Positions 1-10,399 of a stretch of 64,000 nucleotides of DNA are shown piece after piece. The stretch's first letter is position 1, and each line of letters begins with the position of its first letter. The translations under genes were made by a program, and so were the position numbers. The notes beneath the pieces are model-generated. The model saw only the letters and a list, made by a program, of their open reading frames with translations, was not told the DNA's origin and ran no database searches. Source of the DNA: Parietichytrium sp. I65-24A (lineage: Eukaryota; Sar; Bigyra; Thraustochytrida; Thraustochytriidae). The stretch is taken from assembly GCA_012862575.1 (NCBI GenBank), contig BLSF01000001.1:682001-746000 (forward strand), read 5' to 3'.

Positions 1-2621
1 AGGGGACTTATGATATGCCATACCTGTCGCCGGGGCGTGCGTCACAGAGCCAAGTTGGCTCAACCTAACGCGTTTCCTTGCGCGCGTCGCCGACATTTGC
101 ATCTCTTTCAATTCCGGTGTGTCCAGAGACAGAAAGCGCTTCAAGGGTCGACTGCTACTCTCTGGTCGGTCAAAAGGGTGCAGATCGTGGTCTGCGAGCC
201 ATTGCAAGCTCGGCAACGTGTTTTCTGATTGAAAACTCTTTTGTGTCTGAAGAAACGAACAGAAAGGGCCACGGAACTCAACCGGTAAGATGGATGTCAA
301 CGTCGCTTTGTCCTGACGCGGAAAGTGACGCACCATTTTCGCAAAGCACGCGAGGGCCACCGTTTCGAGAGACTTATCTTGCCCCACACAAGCGCTTAGA
401 ACAGTGGACGATACACTCTTAATATCCGTGAGCAACTTGGGCACGGTGCTCTCATCATTGACGCCCACTCCATGTAGGTTTGCGAGTAACGCGCAGGCGT
501 TCGTCAGCCTGACAACACTATTGCTGCGGCACATTTGCCCGATGCAGGTGCATACTTCGCGAATCTGGTTCGCGTGCAGAGAAGTGAGGATCGGGGTCGA
601 GCAGAGGACTTGTAGCCACTCGAATTGGACGGCCTGACAGAGATCTTGCTGCTTGGCTAACGAGGGGCGTTTTTTGCGCTTTCCTATCTCTCGAAGAACC
701 CCTATTCCCCCAAAGTGATCGACATTTTCTGCAACGAAGGAAGGTGCAGCAGCGATGAGTTCAAGAGCGACGTACAACCCGAGGTCTAGTTCAGACCGAG
801 TCGCGTCGGAATTGTCAAGCATTTCATAGAGTCCATTGAGGTATCGCTGCAGCATGTTAACAAAGGCGCTTGACACGCTGTCTGGAACAACACATCCTAT
901 GCCGCGCAAAAGCACACAAAGCGCAGAGCACGACGCATTCCACCCAAACTGGTTAGCGATTGGCGTCTTTTGAGCGCCTTCAGATTCAAATAAATTTGTG
1001 ACTGCCGCGACTCTTCTCCCACCTGCTGCAAAGAGACCGGCAAGCAAATCTGCTCTGAAACTCTCTCTCTCTTTATCAGTCATGATCGCCTCAGCCCATC
1101 TCGAGAACCAGTCCACTGCGCAGCTGACCAAGTAAAAACCTTGGCTCTCGATATTCCCGTTGGAGAAGGTACCTTGAAAGTGCTCTAATGCATTAGCCTT
1201 GGCCTCTTGAAAGGCCTGCAGTGCGACATACTTGATCCAGCTCTGCGCAATTACTCCCGAAGACTCGCCCTCGCATAAAGACCTTGTCATCCCCACCAGT
1301 AACTCCAAAGACCAATTGTTGTCCACCAGCGCTTGACTTCCCTGCAATGGTCCAAGAACGAATTGACTCAAGCGAACGAGACGTACATTCTCCTCCCAGC
1401 AGGTACTCGCACTGCTCTGGGAGAATATGCCTTTACACGAATGAGACAAGAGCGCCACAATCTCGGGTATCATATCTGAGTGCTTTACAACTCCTTCCAG
1501 GACGATTGATTTGTTGTAGTGTTGCTTCAACAAAGCAAGGATTTTGAGAATGAGCTCCTCACCTGAAGCGCACTGCTCCAAAAATTGTGCCACGTTTGCG
1601 CTCACCCCGTTCAGGAAGAGGGAAATGGCATTTTGATTGCCCAACCCCAATAGTTGTTCCAGGATCGAAACAATCATTCCGTTCTCCAAAGTTGACGCTT
1701 GAGTGATCGAATCTACTAGTTTTGTAAAGCCATGGCGTACCAACGTAGAGGCAGACCCTGTCCAAGCCTGAGTATCGCCCGACATGATGTCATCCAAGCA
1801 GCTGTTTAGACCCGAGAGAAAGTAGGACAAACGAATATACAAGTACTTTTCACTTGGCATGCGCGCACCCTCTGGCTGGTCCTCGTGACTGTAGTCCTTT
1901 TGCTCTTCTTCTTCTTCTTCTTCCAAGCCATCCTCACCCATACCTTCGCTTTGTCGTGTGTCATCCTTTGGCCCCGACTTGGCAGTATTGATCCCTTTTC
2001 CGCATGTCGAGCTCAACGCTACCAACTTCCCTTTCAGGCGAATCAACATTGCTGTCCGGCTGATGCTGTTCTTCAAGTACTTGGCTGATACCTGGATTGA
2101 TCTGCCCTTCGGCTTGCACTCCCCATTCGACCCGACGCCAATTTGCAGGGTGGACAAGCCGTCTTCGGCTTGTAGTAGAGCTGTGCTGATGAGCGCTTCA
2201 ACATCGAGGACTTGCGCAGCTGCGGCGTGATGCTTGACGCATAAGGTCGAGATATTTTTCCAGCTTTTGCTATCCAGTTCAAAATTATCCACCTGCAGCT
2301 CCACCAACGCCTTGTTCATTCCTGCCAAATCTTTGCAAATCTCCGCAACCATAGCCGGCTCTGGCGCACTGTCACTTGCAACCTCGGCCACAGTCTCATC
2401 GATCCTTGCTAATTTCTCCTGCTCGCGAGTGCACAAACATTCACAACACAACAAACATCGTCAGCGCACCACGCCTCGCGCCAAAGCAAAGCCGATCCCA
2501 TACATCTCTACAAACCCACCTTGAGCCCGCACGAGTCCTCGCCGCTGCGAGCCCACTCCTTCAGTGCGCGCACCGTCTCCGAGCACAGCTTTGCCCACTC
2601 CATCTCCTGTCCCCTCCCCAT
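1..2621 (-). CDS. Large alpha-helical (HEAT/ARM-like) protein of unknown function, partial at the window edge
   Basis: A single open frame runs on the minus strand from 2418 down to base 1 without a stop (806 codons). It is joined to a first exon, 2621-2520, that starts with ATG and encodes 34 residues ending in an AAG codon. The 101-bp intron 2519-2419 has a GTGGGT donor, a GCTGACG branch-like site and a GAGCAG acceptor, and the join keeps phase 0. The visible 840 residues are rich in leucine and alanine helices, with an acidic run of about seven glutamates near residue 190, and end in a basic stretch (RARKRVRLSQ). This looks like an alpha-solenoid scaffold. I considered a PIKK-type N-terminus (ATR-like) and cannot support it. 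The 3' end and any C-terminal domain lie outside the window. Confidence 0.75.
2419..2519 (-). other. Intron 1 of the left-edge helical-repeat gene
   Basis: GT..AG intron of 101 bp. The donor is AAG|GTGGGT and the acceptor GAGCAG|GAG, with CTGAC about 45 bases before the acceptor. Reading straight through meets a TAG after three codons, so splicing is needed to join the ATG exon to the 806-codon frame. Confidence 0.7.
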
Positions 2622-3283
2622 TGTGTCTCCCGTGTTACGTGTTACGTGTGGATTGCCCACCGACACTGCACCTACACCTACACTGGCACTGTGGGACTTG
2701 TTGATGGGAGCGGTGTGGACGACAGAGGACAGCCCTCCTTTGTCGCGGACCCTTTGCCGCTCCACTGTGACTGTGGCACTCACTCTACTTTTCACACTTT
2801 CCACTGTCAATGTTCATTTTCACATTCACAGTCAATGATGATCAATCAATGATGTCAATGATGATGACCATTTTCAAAATCATCGAGTGCAAAGAGTGGA
2901 ACTATGTTCCACATATGTGGAACTACGTAGAACGAACACTCCTCTCCTTCAACTCGATTAGCTGGAGTATAATGGTTACTAGGAGAAAAGAACCCTGCTG
3001 GTGGGCCACATGGGAAGAACCGTAGTGGTGGGAACCCGGGGAAGAAGTGCAACTGGAACTTGTTCTGGGGTTCTGGTAGCGTTCTGGTTCTTGGCGGGCC
3101 TTGGTAATTGCGTGCTTACTGGAGGGACGAAGCAAATGCCAAAGGAGCGAGAATGAGTGGGAGCTGGAAGATGGAAGATGGGAGCTGCACGTGCCCGAGC
3201 AGTACGTGCACATGTTGGCGACTTTGTGAAATGGTTGGTTTTGGAGTTTTTTGTGTAGTGGTTTAGTGAATGCAGGAAATAGG
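2622..3283. other. Intergenic region upstream of the left-edge gene
   Basis: I see no gene here. It holds ATGATG/TCAATG-rich simple sequence (about 2833-2870), one GCACTGTGGGA element (2685-2696) about 65 bp upstream of the 2621 start, and a perfect 18-bp palindrome GTTCCACATATGTGGAAC (2906-2923). Confidence 0.6.
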
Positions 3284-6200
3284 TCATGCGAGGAGGTGGA
3301 TCAGACGGTACAACGCGAATTCCACGCGCTTGCGCCGCTCCTGCCGAGCAATGGCCTCCGGCGAATCCAGCTCGCTACGGGTGTAGTTGTGCGGGTTGTG
3401 CAGCTTGTCCGCGAGGAATTCCATGAAGAAGCCATGGCAGTTCCAAGCCAACATCTTGTTGCGCTGCGAAGAGCACAGGCCGATATTACCAAGAATAAGC
3501 GTCGACATTTCTTGTTCTAGGGTCCACTGACCCTCGCGAAATCCGTTCAACAGGACGTGCAGAAGTGCACCGTCCTCGTAATTGGCAATGTGCGTTTTGA
3601 TAAAGTCCGGGGGGCGGTAAAACCAAGGAATTTGAGAAATGCGGTCACAACTCTTAGGGAACACGGACTGTCGGCTAATTCTGAACTCCTCTGGGCCAGG
3701 ATACGCTTGAAGTCCCCACGTCCGGCCATCGAAAAACATGTCCCAATCCTGTGAATCTCGGGATATCACAAATGGATAAAGCCGAAAGTCTGCTGCGGTT
3801 CCCCAAGGCTCGTTCGCGTGAACCGAGTTGCCGATAACGTATAGATCCGATTGGCATTGAAAATTAATCGTGGCCACAGGTATTTGCTCGCTTGCGTCTA
3901 GATGGAATTGTGACTTGCCTCCGCTTCCAACGACCACGAGATGATGCCATCCAGGAACAACTTTGAATAGGTCGATGCCTGTTCCATGCCATGTCCCGGT
4001 CTGGGCCTCAAATGCACCAAGCTCGAACACGTAGCTCTTCTCGCCAAAGGGTGATTCCTGCTCCCGCGTCCGCGCCTCCCGCGAAACGAGGTCTCGACAA
4101 AGCACTGCAATCACGCAATCACCGCCTTTACTTTGCGCCAAGACGAATGATTTTTGAGGGACGTTGTCCCCGGGCTGAGACACTTTGCTGTACTCCACAT
4201 GAATCCAAACGCTGAGGGTCCACTCCTCGCCAAGGTAGATACCATCTTTGTCAAGGACGACAAAGTCGTCATTGGTGAAACAGATTCCCCAGCACTCCTT
4301 CGCGGCACTCCGCCTTATCTTCTCACAACGCTGGTGGACTTTTCTCTTTGAGCTTTGGAAATAGGTGAGAGTCCCAGCATTAAGGAATGTAATTCTGTCA
4401 TTTCTTTGCGAATTGGCGCAGAGCGATCTGTATGCGCGAAGCTCTTCACTTTGGTCTGCGTAATGGCCTTGATGCAAACCGTACCCTCCCATTGTCTTGT
4501 TGCGTAGAGCCCTTGCGTGCACAGGCATGTTCAAACCTGCAGAGTCTATACACATCCGTTCGTACGACTCGAATTTGAGCCAGAGCTTCATACCTTCCGG
4601 AGCAAGGGTCAGATTCCGTAGAGCGCCGAGCGCTATGGTGGTCTCTCGAGAGCTCAGCCAGTTGACCTTGGATCGATCCTGTTCCAAAAAAGCGCCGAGG
4701 TAATTTAGAAAATCAGTAAACGTCACAAGGACCAATTTGACGCCTCGCGAGCGCGACATATTTTCAATTGCACAGAGAGCAAGATAATGCATGAAAGTGT
4801 CAATCTTAAGACCGTGGTGCACGGGACTGAAAATGTCGAATGAGGACGGGGCACTCCTCTCCTGAGCTATTCGCATGAGATCGACGAGGCTTTTCAAAAT
4901 CTGAAGATTTTCAGTGTTGGCCCAGTTTGTTTTGCCCAAGGCGTCATTTCGCGGGGCCAAGTTACCTACTCCAAGGATCAATTGCTGATAAAGAAATTTT
5001 TCCTCAGCTTCGGAGAAAAGTGTTGAGGTTATACCAATCAAACTCAGACGATTTTCGCGGCTTTTTGATCGGGCCCGTTTGGTCTCCTTCTCCTCCCTCC
5101 CACTGTGCAAGAGAAGCTGCAGCAATTTGAAAAACAAGCCCCGCAGGCGATACTGCACTCCAAGTAGATTCCGAAGGGAGTCATGAATGGTGAAGGGTAC
5201 GATTGTCTGCAGCACGTACAACAGGCTATCTAACCCCACGTTTTCAAGAGCAGTTCGATATCGCGCCAAGATGTCTTCTTCCACAGCGATCGAGTTGCCC
5301 AGCATTGTTACACGAAAGTGGTCCTGAACATCTGTATCGCCCCCGTAGCTCGTGAATGTACGTCGAAGGTCAGCTTCGAGTTGTTTGGCTTTGCTTTTGG
5401 GGAACAATTCAAATCGGTCACCAGGCTTGACCGTCTGAATGTCCACAACTAAGAGGCCAAGGTTATCCACGGTAATCCACAAAAGCTGCACAAGAGTCTT
5501 GACAATACCGGCGTCACAGAGCTGTTCAGCATTGAATGGGCTCTCGTTAGCCAATACAGCGATGATTTTCAGCACCCTTGCAAAGCACCGACGGTTTGAG
5601 CTCGAACGCAACAAAGATGCCAACATTTGCACGTATTGCAGCGGCACCCCCTCGCCTCCATATCGAAAGGTGATGGCTTGGCTCACGTGATGCTCTAGAA
5701 TCTCGCAGCAAGTCACTTGGACAAGGTGGATCCAGGCCTCCCCGAAAGCGAAGTCGCAGACTGGTCTACCAAAGATGGACGACAGGTGCTCCTCCATTGA
5801 TGGGTGGTCAAGCACCGCGGCCATTATTTCCGGTTTGAGTAACAAAGAGGTAGAGGACATTCTCTCAGGGGCCACTCGCAATCTTGTCCACGCTTGGGCG
5901 TATGATAATTCTGGGTCTCGGCTCAAAAATGCATTGGTCGTGAACACAACCTGGTCCAAGGAATACTTTTGAAGAAAGCGGCGCAGGATGTCTCGAGACT
6001 TACAGAGATTCATGATGCACATTGCCAGCGAAACGGCGGAAATTACCGTCCGCCGGTCGTCCTGCGCCCTGACAAACACAACTTCGAACCATCTTACACA
6101 ATTTTCATCCCAATCACCTTCGGCTTCTGAAATTTGTTCAAAGGCGTGGACATCACCATCTGTAAAGTTGTCGCTTGCGCTGTGTTCTGACATTGGTGTC

Positions 6201-7945
6201 AAAACAGCGTCCACGCTCCGCTCACTGGCGAAGCTGAGAACACTTTTATCCTTTTGCTTGGCGAAGAAAATTTCACGTTTCTGCGACTTGCGCTGCACGT
6301 CCGAATCTGCTGTCCCAAGCCGAGCGACCGGCACACCATCCTCCTCGAATCTCCCTCCATTACTAAAGGACGACGGAGACCTTTGAGCCGCTGCATCTGT
6401 TGAAAATGACAGCGATGGTTCCTTAGGGTTTTGAAAGCTGATGCCGGGTGACACAGCGGACTGCGTCGGAGAAGCCAGCGTTCGTATGCTCCGCTCTGGA
6501 ATCACGATTTCGGCTGGAGGCGCAGCCGCGTTTTCAGGAAAAGCCCCTGTCTCTTCGTCTTGATGTTTCCTTATATCTTCCGCTGCCTCTTCTGTAAAGA
6601 GAGTGAACCGCATCTTGAAAAGTGCATGATTGTCTATAGTTCGGCTGAGCATGGCAACCAACCAGCAGGCCAGCTCATACACTAGATCGGATTTGTGACA
6701 AGCCCGAGCAAGATGCCCGAATGCGTGGCTCTGATTGTTGTCTAGAGGCAATCTAGTCAGAAACAAGAGCATGTGCAGCGCTGGACAGCAAAGTCTACGT
6801 TCCGAAGCAGAATATTTGTACTCCTGAACATCTCCGAATCGTGTGGCGTGAGAAGCTCGCCTCTCAGCGTCAAGCTTCTTAAGTATGTTGGCTTTCTCCA
6901 ACGAAGAAGAGTTGCCGGGTACATGCTGTCCTTTGCTATACTCTATCAAAGTTTCGTAGCGGATTTTGACGTGCGCGATACGACTCGTTTGTTTTTCCTC
7001 ATCAGCAAGTATGAAGAGTGCTCGAAGGGCTGCTTCGAGAACGAATAGTGGCGTTTCGGGGTGTGAAATCGTTTCCATGACAGAAAGTACGCCAAGGTGG
7101 GTGAAATGCTCTACAGAGGAAGCAAATACAGTGACTTCTCCAAGCTTTTGATTGGAACTGAGGCACAGATTTCCAAGCGCTGTGAGCGCGAAATACTTTG
7201 TGACGGGGTCGGCATCAGTACAGAGAAGCAAGAGCCCCTTTGGTTCTTGCACGATCTGTCGAAATCGAGAATGCTGAAACGCAATTGCAAGAACAGCTGC
7301 AGCCATCCGCGACAGCTCTGTATTATGTTCAAGCAACAAGTACGACAGATTGTTGGTGAAGAATTCTGTCGTGTGTAATGTGACTCGATGGAAGTGAATA
7401 GCGTCTCGCAGATATGCAACATCAGATTCAAGGAGTCTGACCCTGTCGGGGCTCGTATTCTCTGTGCCTGCTGCAGCCTTAAATTTCAAAAGACGGGCCT
7501 CCGAGGCCTCCATAGCCTCGCGGTGAGGAGGGGTGACCCCGAACGCAAAATTAGATTCGCGCGGAAGCAGAACTGTCATCAGTGTGGCGGCCAGAAAGAG
7601 CACAGCGCTACTGGATGACGAGAATGAGTCTTTGAGCGCAGCATACACCTCACGCGGCATAGTTGCCGCCGTGAGATTCTTTCCTTGCTGCGCTTCCATT
7701 ATCGTGATATTGAGCACCCACTCGAGACGGTCTCTCTGATGTTCAAAGTGTTTGCGCTTCGCCGCAACGCAGACTTTGTTCAAGGCCTCTTTGAAAAGCG
7801 TTCCAGTCGAGACATCCTCTTCGCGAGAATTTACATTCGGCGTTTGCACCGCATCCCCGATCCGCATAGACTCAATAACGCCCTGCTCGGCAGAAGTCTC
7901 CCCGCGTGCCTCCTCTGGGGCTTCGCTTGACACTTCTTGTCCCAT
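3284..7945 (-). CDS. Armadillo-like protein with a concanavalin A-like domain; possible N-myristoylation
   Basis: The product is about 1553 residues. The frame opens further up to a GTG at 7975, but the first ATG is at 7945 and gives MGQEVSS, which fits the N-myristoylation rule (Gly2, small residue at 3, Ser6). Residues 90-1200 are mostly helical, with armadillo-like stretches such as TKYFALTALGNLCLSSNQ. A beta-rich segment at about 1215-1385 (EEWTLSVWIHVE to GWHHLVVVGSGG) looks like a LamG/concanavalin A-like jelly roll, followed by a helical C-terminus. ARM plus ConA-like is the order found in front of the BEACH domain in neurobeachin-type proteins, but no PH, BEACH or WD40 part is present here. 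A membrane scaffold role is inference. Two acidic, serine-rich linkers lie near residues 480-620. Confidence 0.85.
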   Translation of the reverse strand: MGQEVSSEAPEEARGETSAEQGVIESMRIGDAVQTPNVNSREEDVSTGTLFKEALNKVCVAAKRKHFEHQRDRLEWVLNITIMEAQQGKNLTAATMPREVYAALKDSFSSSSSAVLFLAATLMTVLLPRESNFAFGVTPPHREAMEASEARLLKFKAAAGTENTSPDRVRLLESDVAYLRDAIHFHRVTLHTTEFFTNNLSYLLLEHNTELSRMAAAVLAIAFQHSRFRQIVQEPKGLLLLCTDADPVTKYFALTALGNLCLSSNQKLGEVTVFASSVEHFTHLGVLSVMETISHPETPLFVLEAALRALFILADEEKQTSRIAHVKIRYETLIEYSKGQHVPGNSSSLEKANILKKLDAERRASHATRFGDVQEYKYSASERRLCCPALHMLLFLTRLPLDNNQSHAFGHLARACHKSDLVYELACWLVAMLSRTIDNHALFKMRFTLFTEEAAEDIRKHQDEETGAFPENAAAPPAEIVIPERSIRTLASPTQSAVSPGISFQNPKEPSLSFSTDAAAQRSPSSFSNGGRFEEDGVPVARLGTADSDVQRKSQKREIFFAKQKDKSVLSFASERSVDAVLTPMSEHSASDNFTDGDVHAFEQISEAEGDWDENCVRWFEVVFVRAQDDRRTVISAVSLAMCIMNLCKSRDILRRFLQKYSLDQVVFTTNAFLSRDPELSYAQAWTRLRVAPERMSSTSLLLKPEIMAAVLDHPSMEEHLSSIFGRPVCDFAFGEAWIHLVQVTCCEILEHHVSQAITFRYGGEGVPLQYVQMLASLLRSSSNRRCFARVLKIIAVLANESPFNAEQLCDAGIVKTLVQLLWITVDNLGLLVVDIQTVKPGDRFELFPKSKAKQLEADLRRTFTSYGGDTDVQDHFRVTMLGNSIAVEEDILARYRTALENVGLDSLLYVLQTIVPFTIHDSLRNLLGVQYRLRGLFFKLLQLLLHSGREEKETKRARSKSRENRLSLIGITSTLFSEAEEKFLYQQLILGVGNLAPRNDALGKTNWANTENLQILKSLVDLMRIAQERSAPSSFDIFSPVHHGLKIDTFMHYLALCAIENMSRSRGVKLVLVTFTDFLNYLGAFLEQDRSKVNWLSSRETTIALGALRNLTLAPEGMKLWLKFESYERMCIDSAGLNMPVHARALRNKTMGGYGLHQGHYADQSEELRAYRSLCANSQRNDRITFLNAGTLTYFQSSKRKVHQRCEKIRRSAAKECWGICFTNDDFVVLDKDGIYLGEEWTLSVWIHVEYSKVSQPGDNVPQKSFVLAQSKGGDCVIAVLCRDLVSREARTREQESPFGEKSYVFELGAFEAQTGTWHGTGIDLFKVVPGWHHLVVVGSGGKSQFHLDASEQIPVATINFQCQSDLYVIGNSVHANEPWGTAADFRLYPFVISRDSQDWDMFFDGRTWGLQAYPGPEEFRISRQSVFPKSCDRISQIPWFYRPPDFIKTHIANYEDGALLHVLLNGFREGQWTLEQEMSTLILGNIGLCSSQRNKMLAWNCHGFFMEFLADKLHNPHNYTRSELDSPEAIARQERRKRVEFALYRLIHLLA

Positions 7946-9074
7946 TGCCAACGTCCGCCACGCCTGCTCACTCACAGCAAGATGCGCACTCCAATTTCTC
8001 TACCACAGTGATTTCCAAGGGGCCTGACCTCCGTTCGTGCTCGAGGGCACCCCTGCAAGCAGTCAACCGCTCTTCCACACGCAGGATCCAAGCCTAGCCC
8101 AAAACCATCCAGAGATACGCTGGTGCGAACTCTCCTTTAAAGCTCAGATAGAAGAAGCATCAACTGCGCGCATCTCAAAGTGTGCAATTGTGTACTCTGC
8201 GTACTTGGTTTCTCTCTCTCTCGGCACTTTCCTCTTCCTCTTCCTCTTCCTCTCTCTCTCTCTCTCTCTCTCTCGTGTCTTGACAGTGAAAATTGACAGT
8301 GAAAATTGACAGTGAAAATCTCTTCTACCCATCTCTTCCAAATTCCAATACATCCAAACGTGTAAGCCGGTAGAGGAGCACAATGAGTTCCTCAACTGAT
8401 TTCATGCCGACATTCAATGACATCTCCCTCATCAAATTCCACCAAAAGGGTTTCCCATTACTAAGTCGCCAACATACATTCTTCAGTAGGCCCCATCGGC
8501 TATGGTAGAATTTGAACATCTTAGATTTGACAGAGCGAGCGTCCTCGGCGAGTACCCCTTCAGAACAGTTCAGTGTTCACTGCACCGCATACTATCTGCG
8601 CATAGCGGCGTCGTAGCGCATTGTGATGAAACCTGTTCGCAAGCGCTAGACGTCTTGATCCGAATTCCGGACTTCAGGAACCGATTCGGGAGCTATGCCT
8701 ATTCTTACCCCCGGGACCTTGCTAGCCGGAGAACTACAGGATTGATTAGTAGGTAGCGGAGGGAGGTGTTAAGAAACCTTAAACTGTACCGTAGTAATAA
8801 TAGGTACTTTGTTCGTCAGTGTGAGCAACATTCAGAACGCCCACATGAGAAAGTGAGCGACTCCAAAGGAACAACCTCTGATTGAACATTGTTGAACAAT
8901 AAAACATAGTCAAATCAACCAAGTCGGAGAGCCAAAGTGGGCGAGCGACGAGCGCAGAAAGTCGGTACTGAGAGTACTGAGTACATAGTACCGCGCACAG
9001 TTCAGAACCGAATCGCAGTGGGGAAGCTGGGCATTGAGATTCAGGAGAGTGCAGGGCGGGGATAAAAGAGATAT
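7946..9074. other. Divergent intergenic region with simple repeats
   Basis: No convincing gene. It contains a pyrimidine microsatellite (TC and CTCTTC units, about 8211-8276), three perfect 13-bp copies of TGACAGTGAAAAT, and a GGTACTGAGAGTACTGAGTAC element at about 8963-8983, about 90-110 bp before the ABC ATPase start. The 84-codon plus-strand frame at 8502-8756 shows nothing recognisable. Confidence 0.6.
8281..8319. repeat. 13-bp tandem repeat, three perfect copies
   Basis: TGACAGTGAAAAT is repeated three times without mismatch, directly after a TC microsatellite. Confidence 0.9.
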
Positions 9075-10163
9075 ATGATGAGCGCAAACGAGGGCGAGGT
9101 TGCGGTGAAGGTGCAGAACCTGACATTCGAGTATGAGAACCTGTACGGGCCGGCGATCCCAGCGCTGTTCGACGTGAGCTTCCAGCTTGGGTTTGGGAGG
9201 AGATGTCTGCTGCTGGGCGGGAATGGAGCTGGGAAGAGCACTTTGTGTAAGTTTCGGATGGATGGAGAGATGGATGGACAGATGAATGATTGAATGGCAG
9301 GGGTCTGACGGGACACTTTGGGCTTGGATTTGACGCGAAAGTGCGAATGCTCGCTGGGAAGCACTTGCACAAGGAAGAGCAGGTGCAGGTCCTCGGAAAG
9401 GCCGCGTTCTATCAGACACTGGGTCTCAGTGGAATCTCGTTCCTAGGAGGCAGCTGGACCAGGACAATTGCGTTTGCAGGCAACAATGTACCTTATCAGG
9501 CAGACATTAAAGTGCGAGATATGTGCAGAGAGCTTCAAGACGCCCATCCTGAACGCCGCGAAAAGCTGTACGAAATCCTCGAAATTAATCCCGAATGGCG
9601 CATGCATCAGGTGTCTGACGGGCAAAGGTACGTTTTCTGGAGACTCTGGCTTGACACTGGATAATATGCGCCTCGCACGACTGACATCGCTTTGAATACC
9701 TGCTTTTTGTAGACGCCGAGTGCAGATCATGCTTGGCCTTCTCCGCCCATTCAGACTCTTGCTGCTTGATGAGATGACTGTGGACTTGGATGTTTTGGCC
9801 AGACAAGACTTCTTGGATTTTTTGAAGGAGGAGTGCGATACGAGAAAGGCAACCATAATTTATGCGACTCATATCTTTGATGGCATGGGGGACTGGCCCA
9901 CAGACGTTCTCATGGTAGAAGGCGGAAGAGTTATTCGTTGTTGCGAATACTCTGAGATCCAAAAGGAACCTACCTTTCGGAGTCTCTATCACTTTGTGGC
10001 GACATTCCTGCGGGACATGCAAAAGAAGCGGCAAGAGGCCAAACAGGCACTGAAAGATCAGCCTGAGCAGCCTCAAGAACCCAAAGAGGAGGTGACGCCT
10101 TTCGCTGACCGAGTCAACAGTGGCTTTACTCCTGGCCGGATGATGAGTTACTATGCGTCCTAA
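9075..10163 (+). CDS. CAF16-like soluble ABC ATPase (three exons)
   Basis: Exons 9075-9246, 9342-9627 and 9713-10163 join to a 302-residue protein. Both joins restore conserved family motifs. Exon 1 carries Walker [10 protein letters not shown] (48-56) and continues across the first splice as [10 protein letters not shown]. The second splice rebuilds the signature [15 protein letters not shown] (149-163), then Walker B with [12 protein letters not shown] (168-179) and the switch histidine in ATHIFDG (H206). The VSDGQRRRVQ signature and the DE-x-TVDLD after Walker B are diagnostic of the CAF16 family (plant ABCI19-21, yeast Caf16), single nucleotide-binding domains without membrane segments. 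Yeast Caf16 is linked to the CCR4-NOT complex; that role here is inference. The C-terminal 60 residues are acidic and proline-rich. There are tandem ATG codons at 9075 and 9078. Confidence 0.93.
9247..9341 (+). other. Intron 1 of the CAF16-like gene
   Basis: A 95-bp intron with donor GTAAGT, acceptor GCGAAAG and a GTCTGACGG branch-like site. It is phase 1 and interrupts the helix right after Walker A; removing it gives [14 protein letters not shown], as in the family. Confidence 0.85.
9628..9712 (+). other. Intron 2 of the CAF16-like gene
   Basis: An 85-bp intron with donor GTACGT, acceptor TTTTTGTAG and an ACTGACATC branch-like site. It is phase 2 and lies inside the ABC signature; removal restores SDGQRRRVQ. 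Confidence 0.88.
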
Positions 10164-10399
10164 CTGACGACGACAGTTTATGATCATACGCTTGCAAGCC
10201 CCAGAACATAGCATTCCATGTTTTGGAATGTGAAAATGTTATTCTTGGATAGTTCACACCACCCCACGGAGCATTTTAGTTATTTAATTGGGAACAAGAA
10301 ATTCAATTTGCTTCGAAAGGACTGCTTACTCTTTTACGACCATTGAAGGTCAACGACTCAAGACAAACCGCCAAACTCGAGGGTGTTCTTCAAAACCAA

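Noticed and set aside
1-2621. Calling the left-edge gene ATR or another PIKK
   Set aside because: Only general helical-solenoid character is visible; no diagnostic motif lies within the window.
7946-7975. Ten-residue N-terminal extension of the ARM/ConA-like protein and similar non-ATG extensions of other genes (12271, 38276, 42097, 45544, 51378, 55650, 59527, 32998)
   Set aside because: The upstream starts are GTG or TTG codons. In a nuclear genome the first ATG is preferred, and in several cases the extension only translates promoter repeats.
9585-10214. A 209-codon minus-strand frame over the CAF16-like gene
   Set aside because: It is a shadow of exons that match the ABC ATPase family closely.
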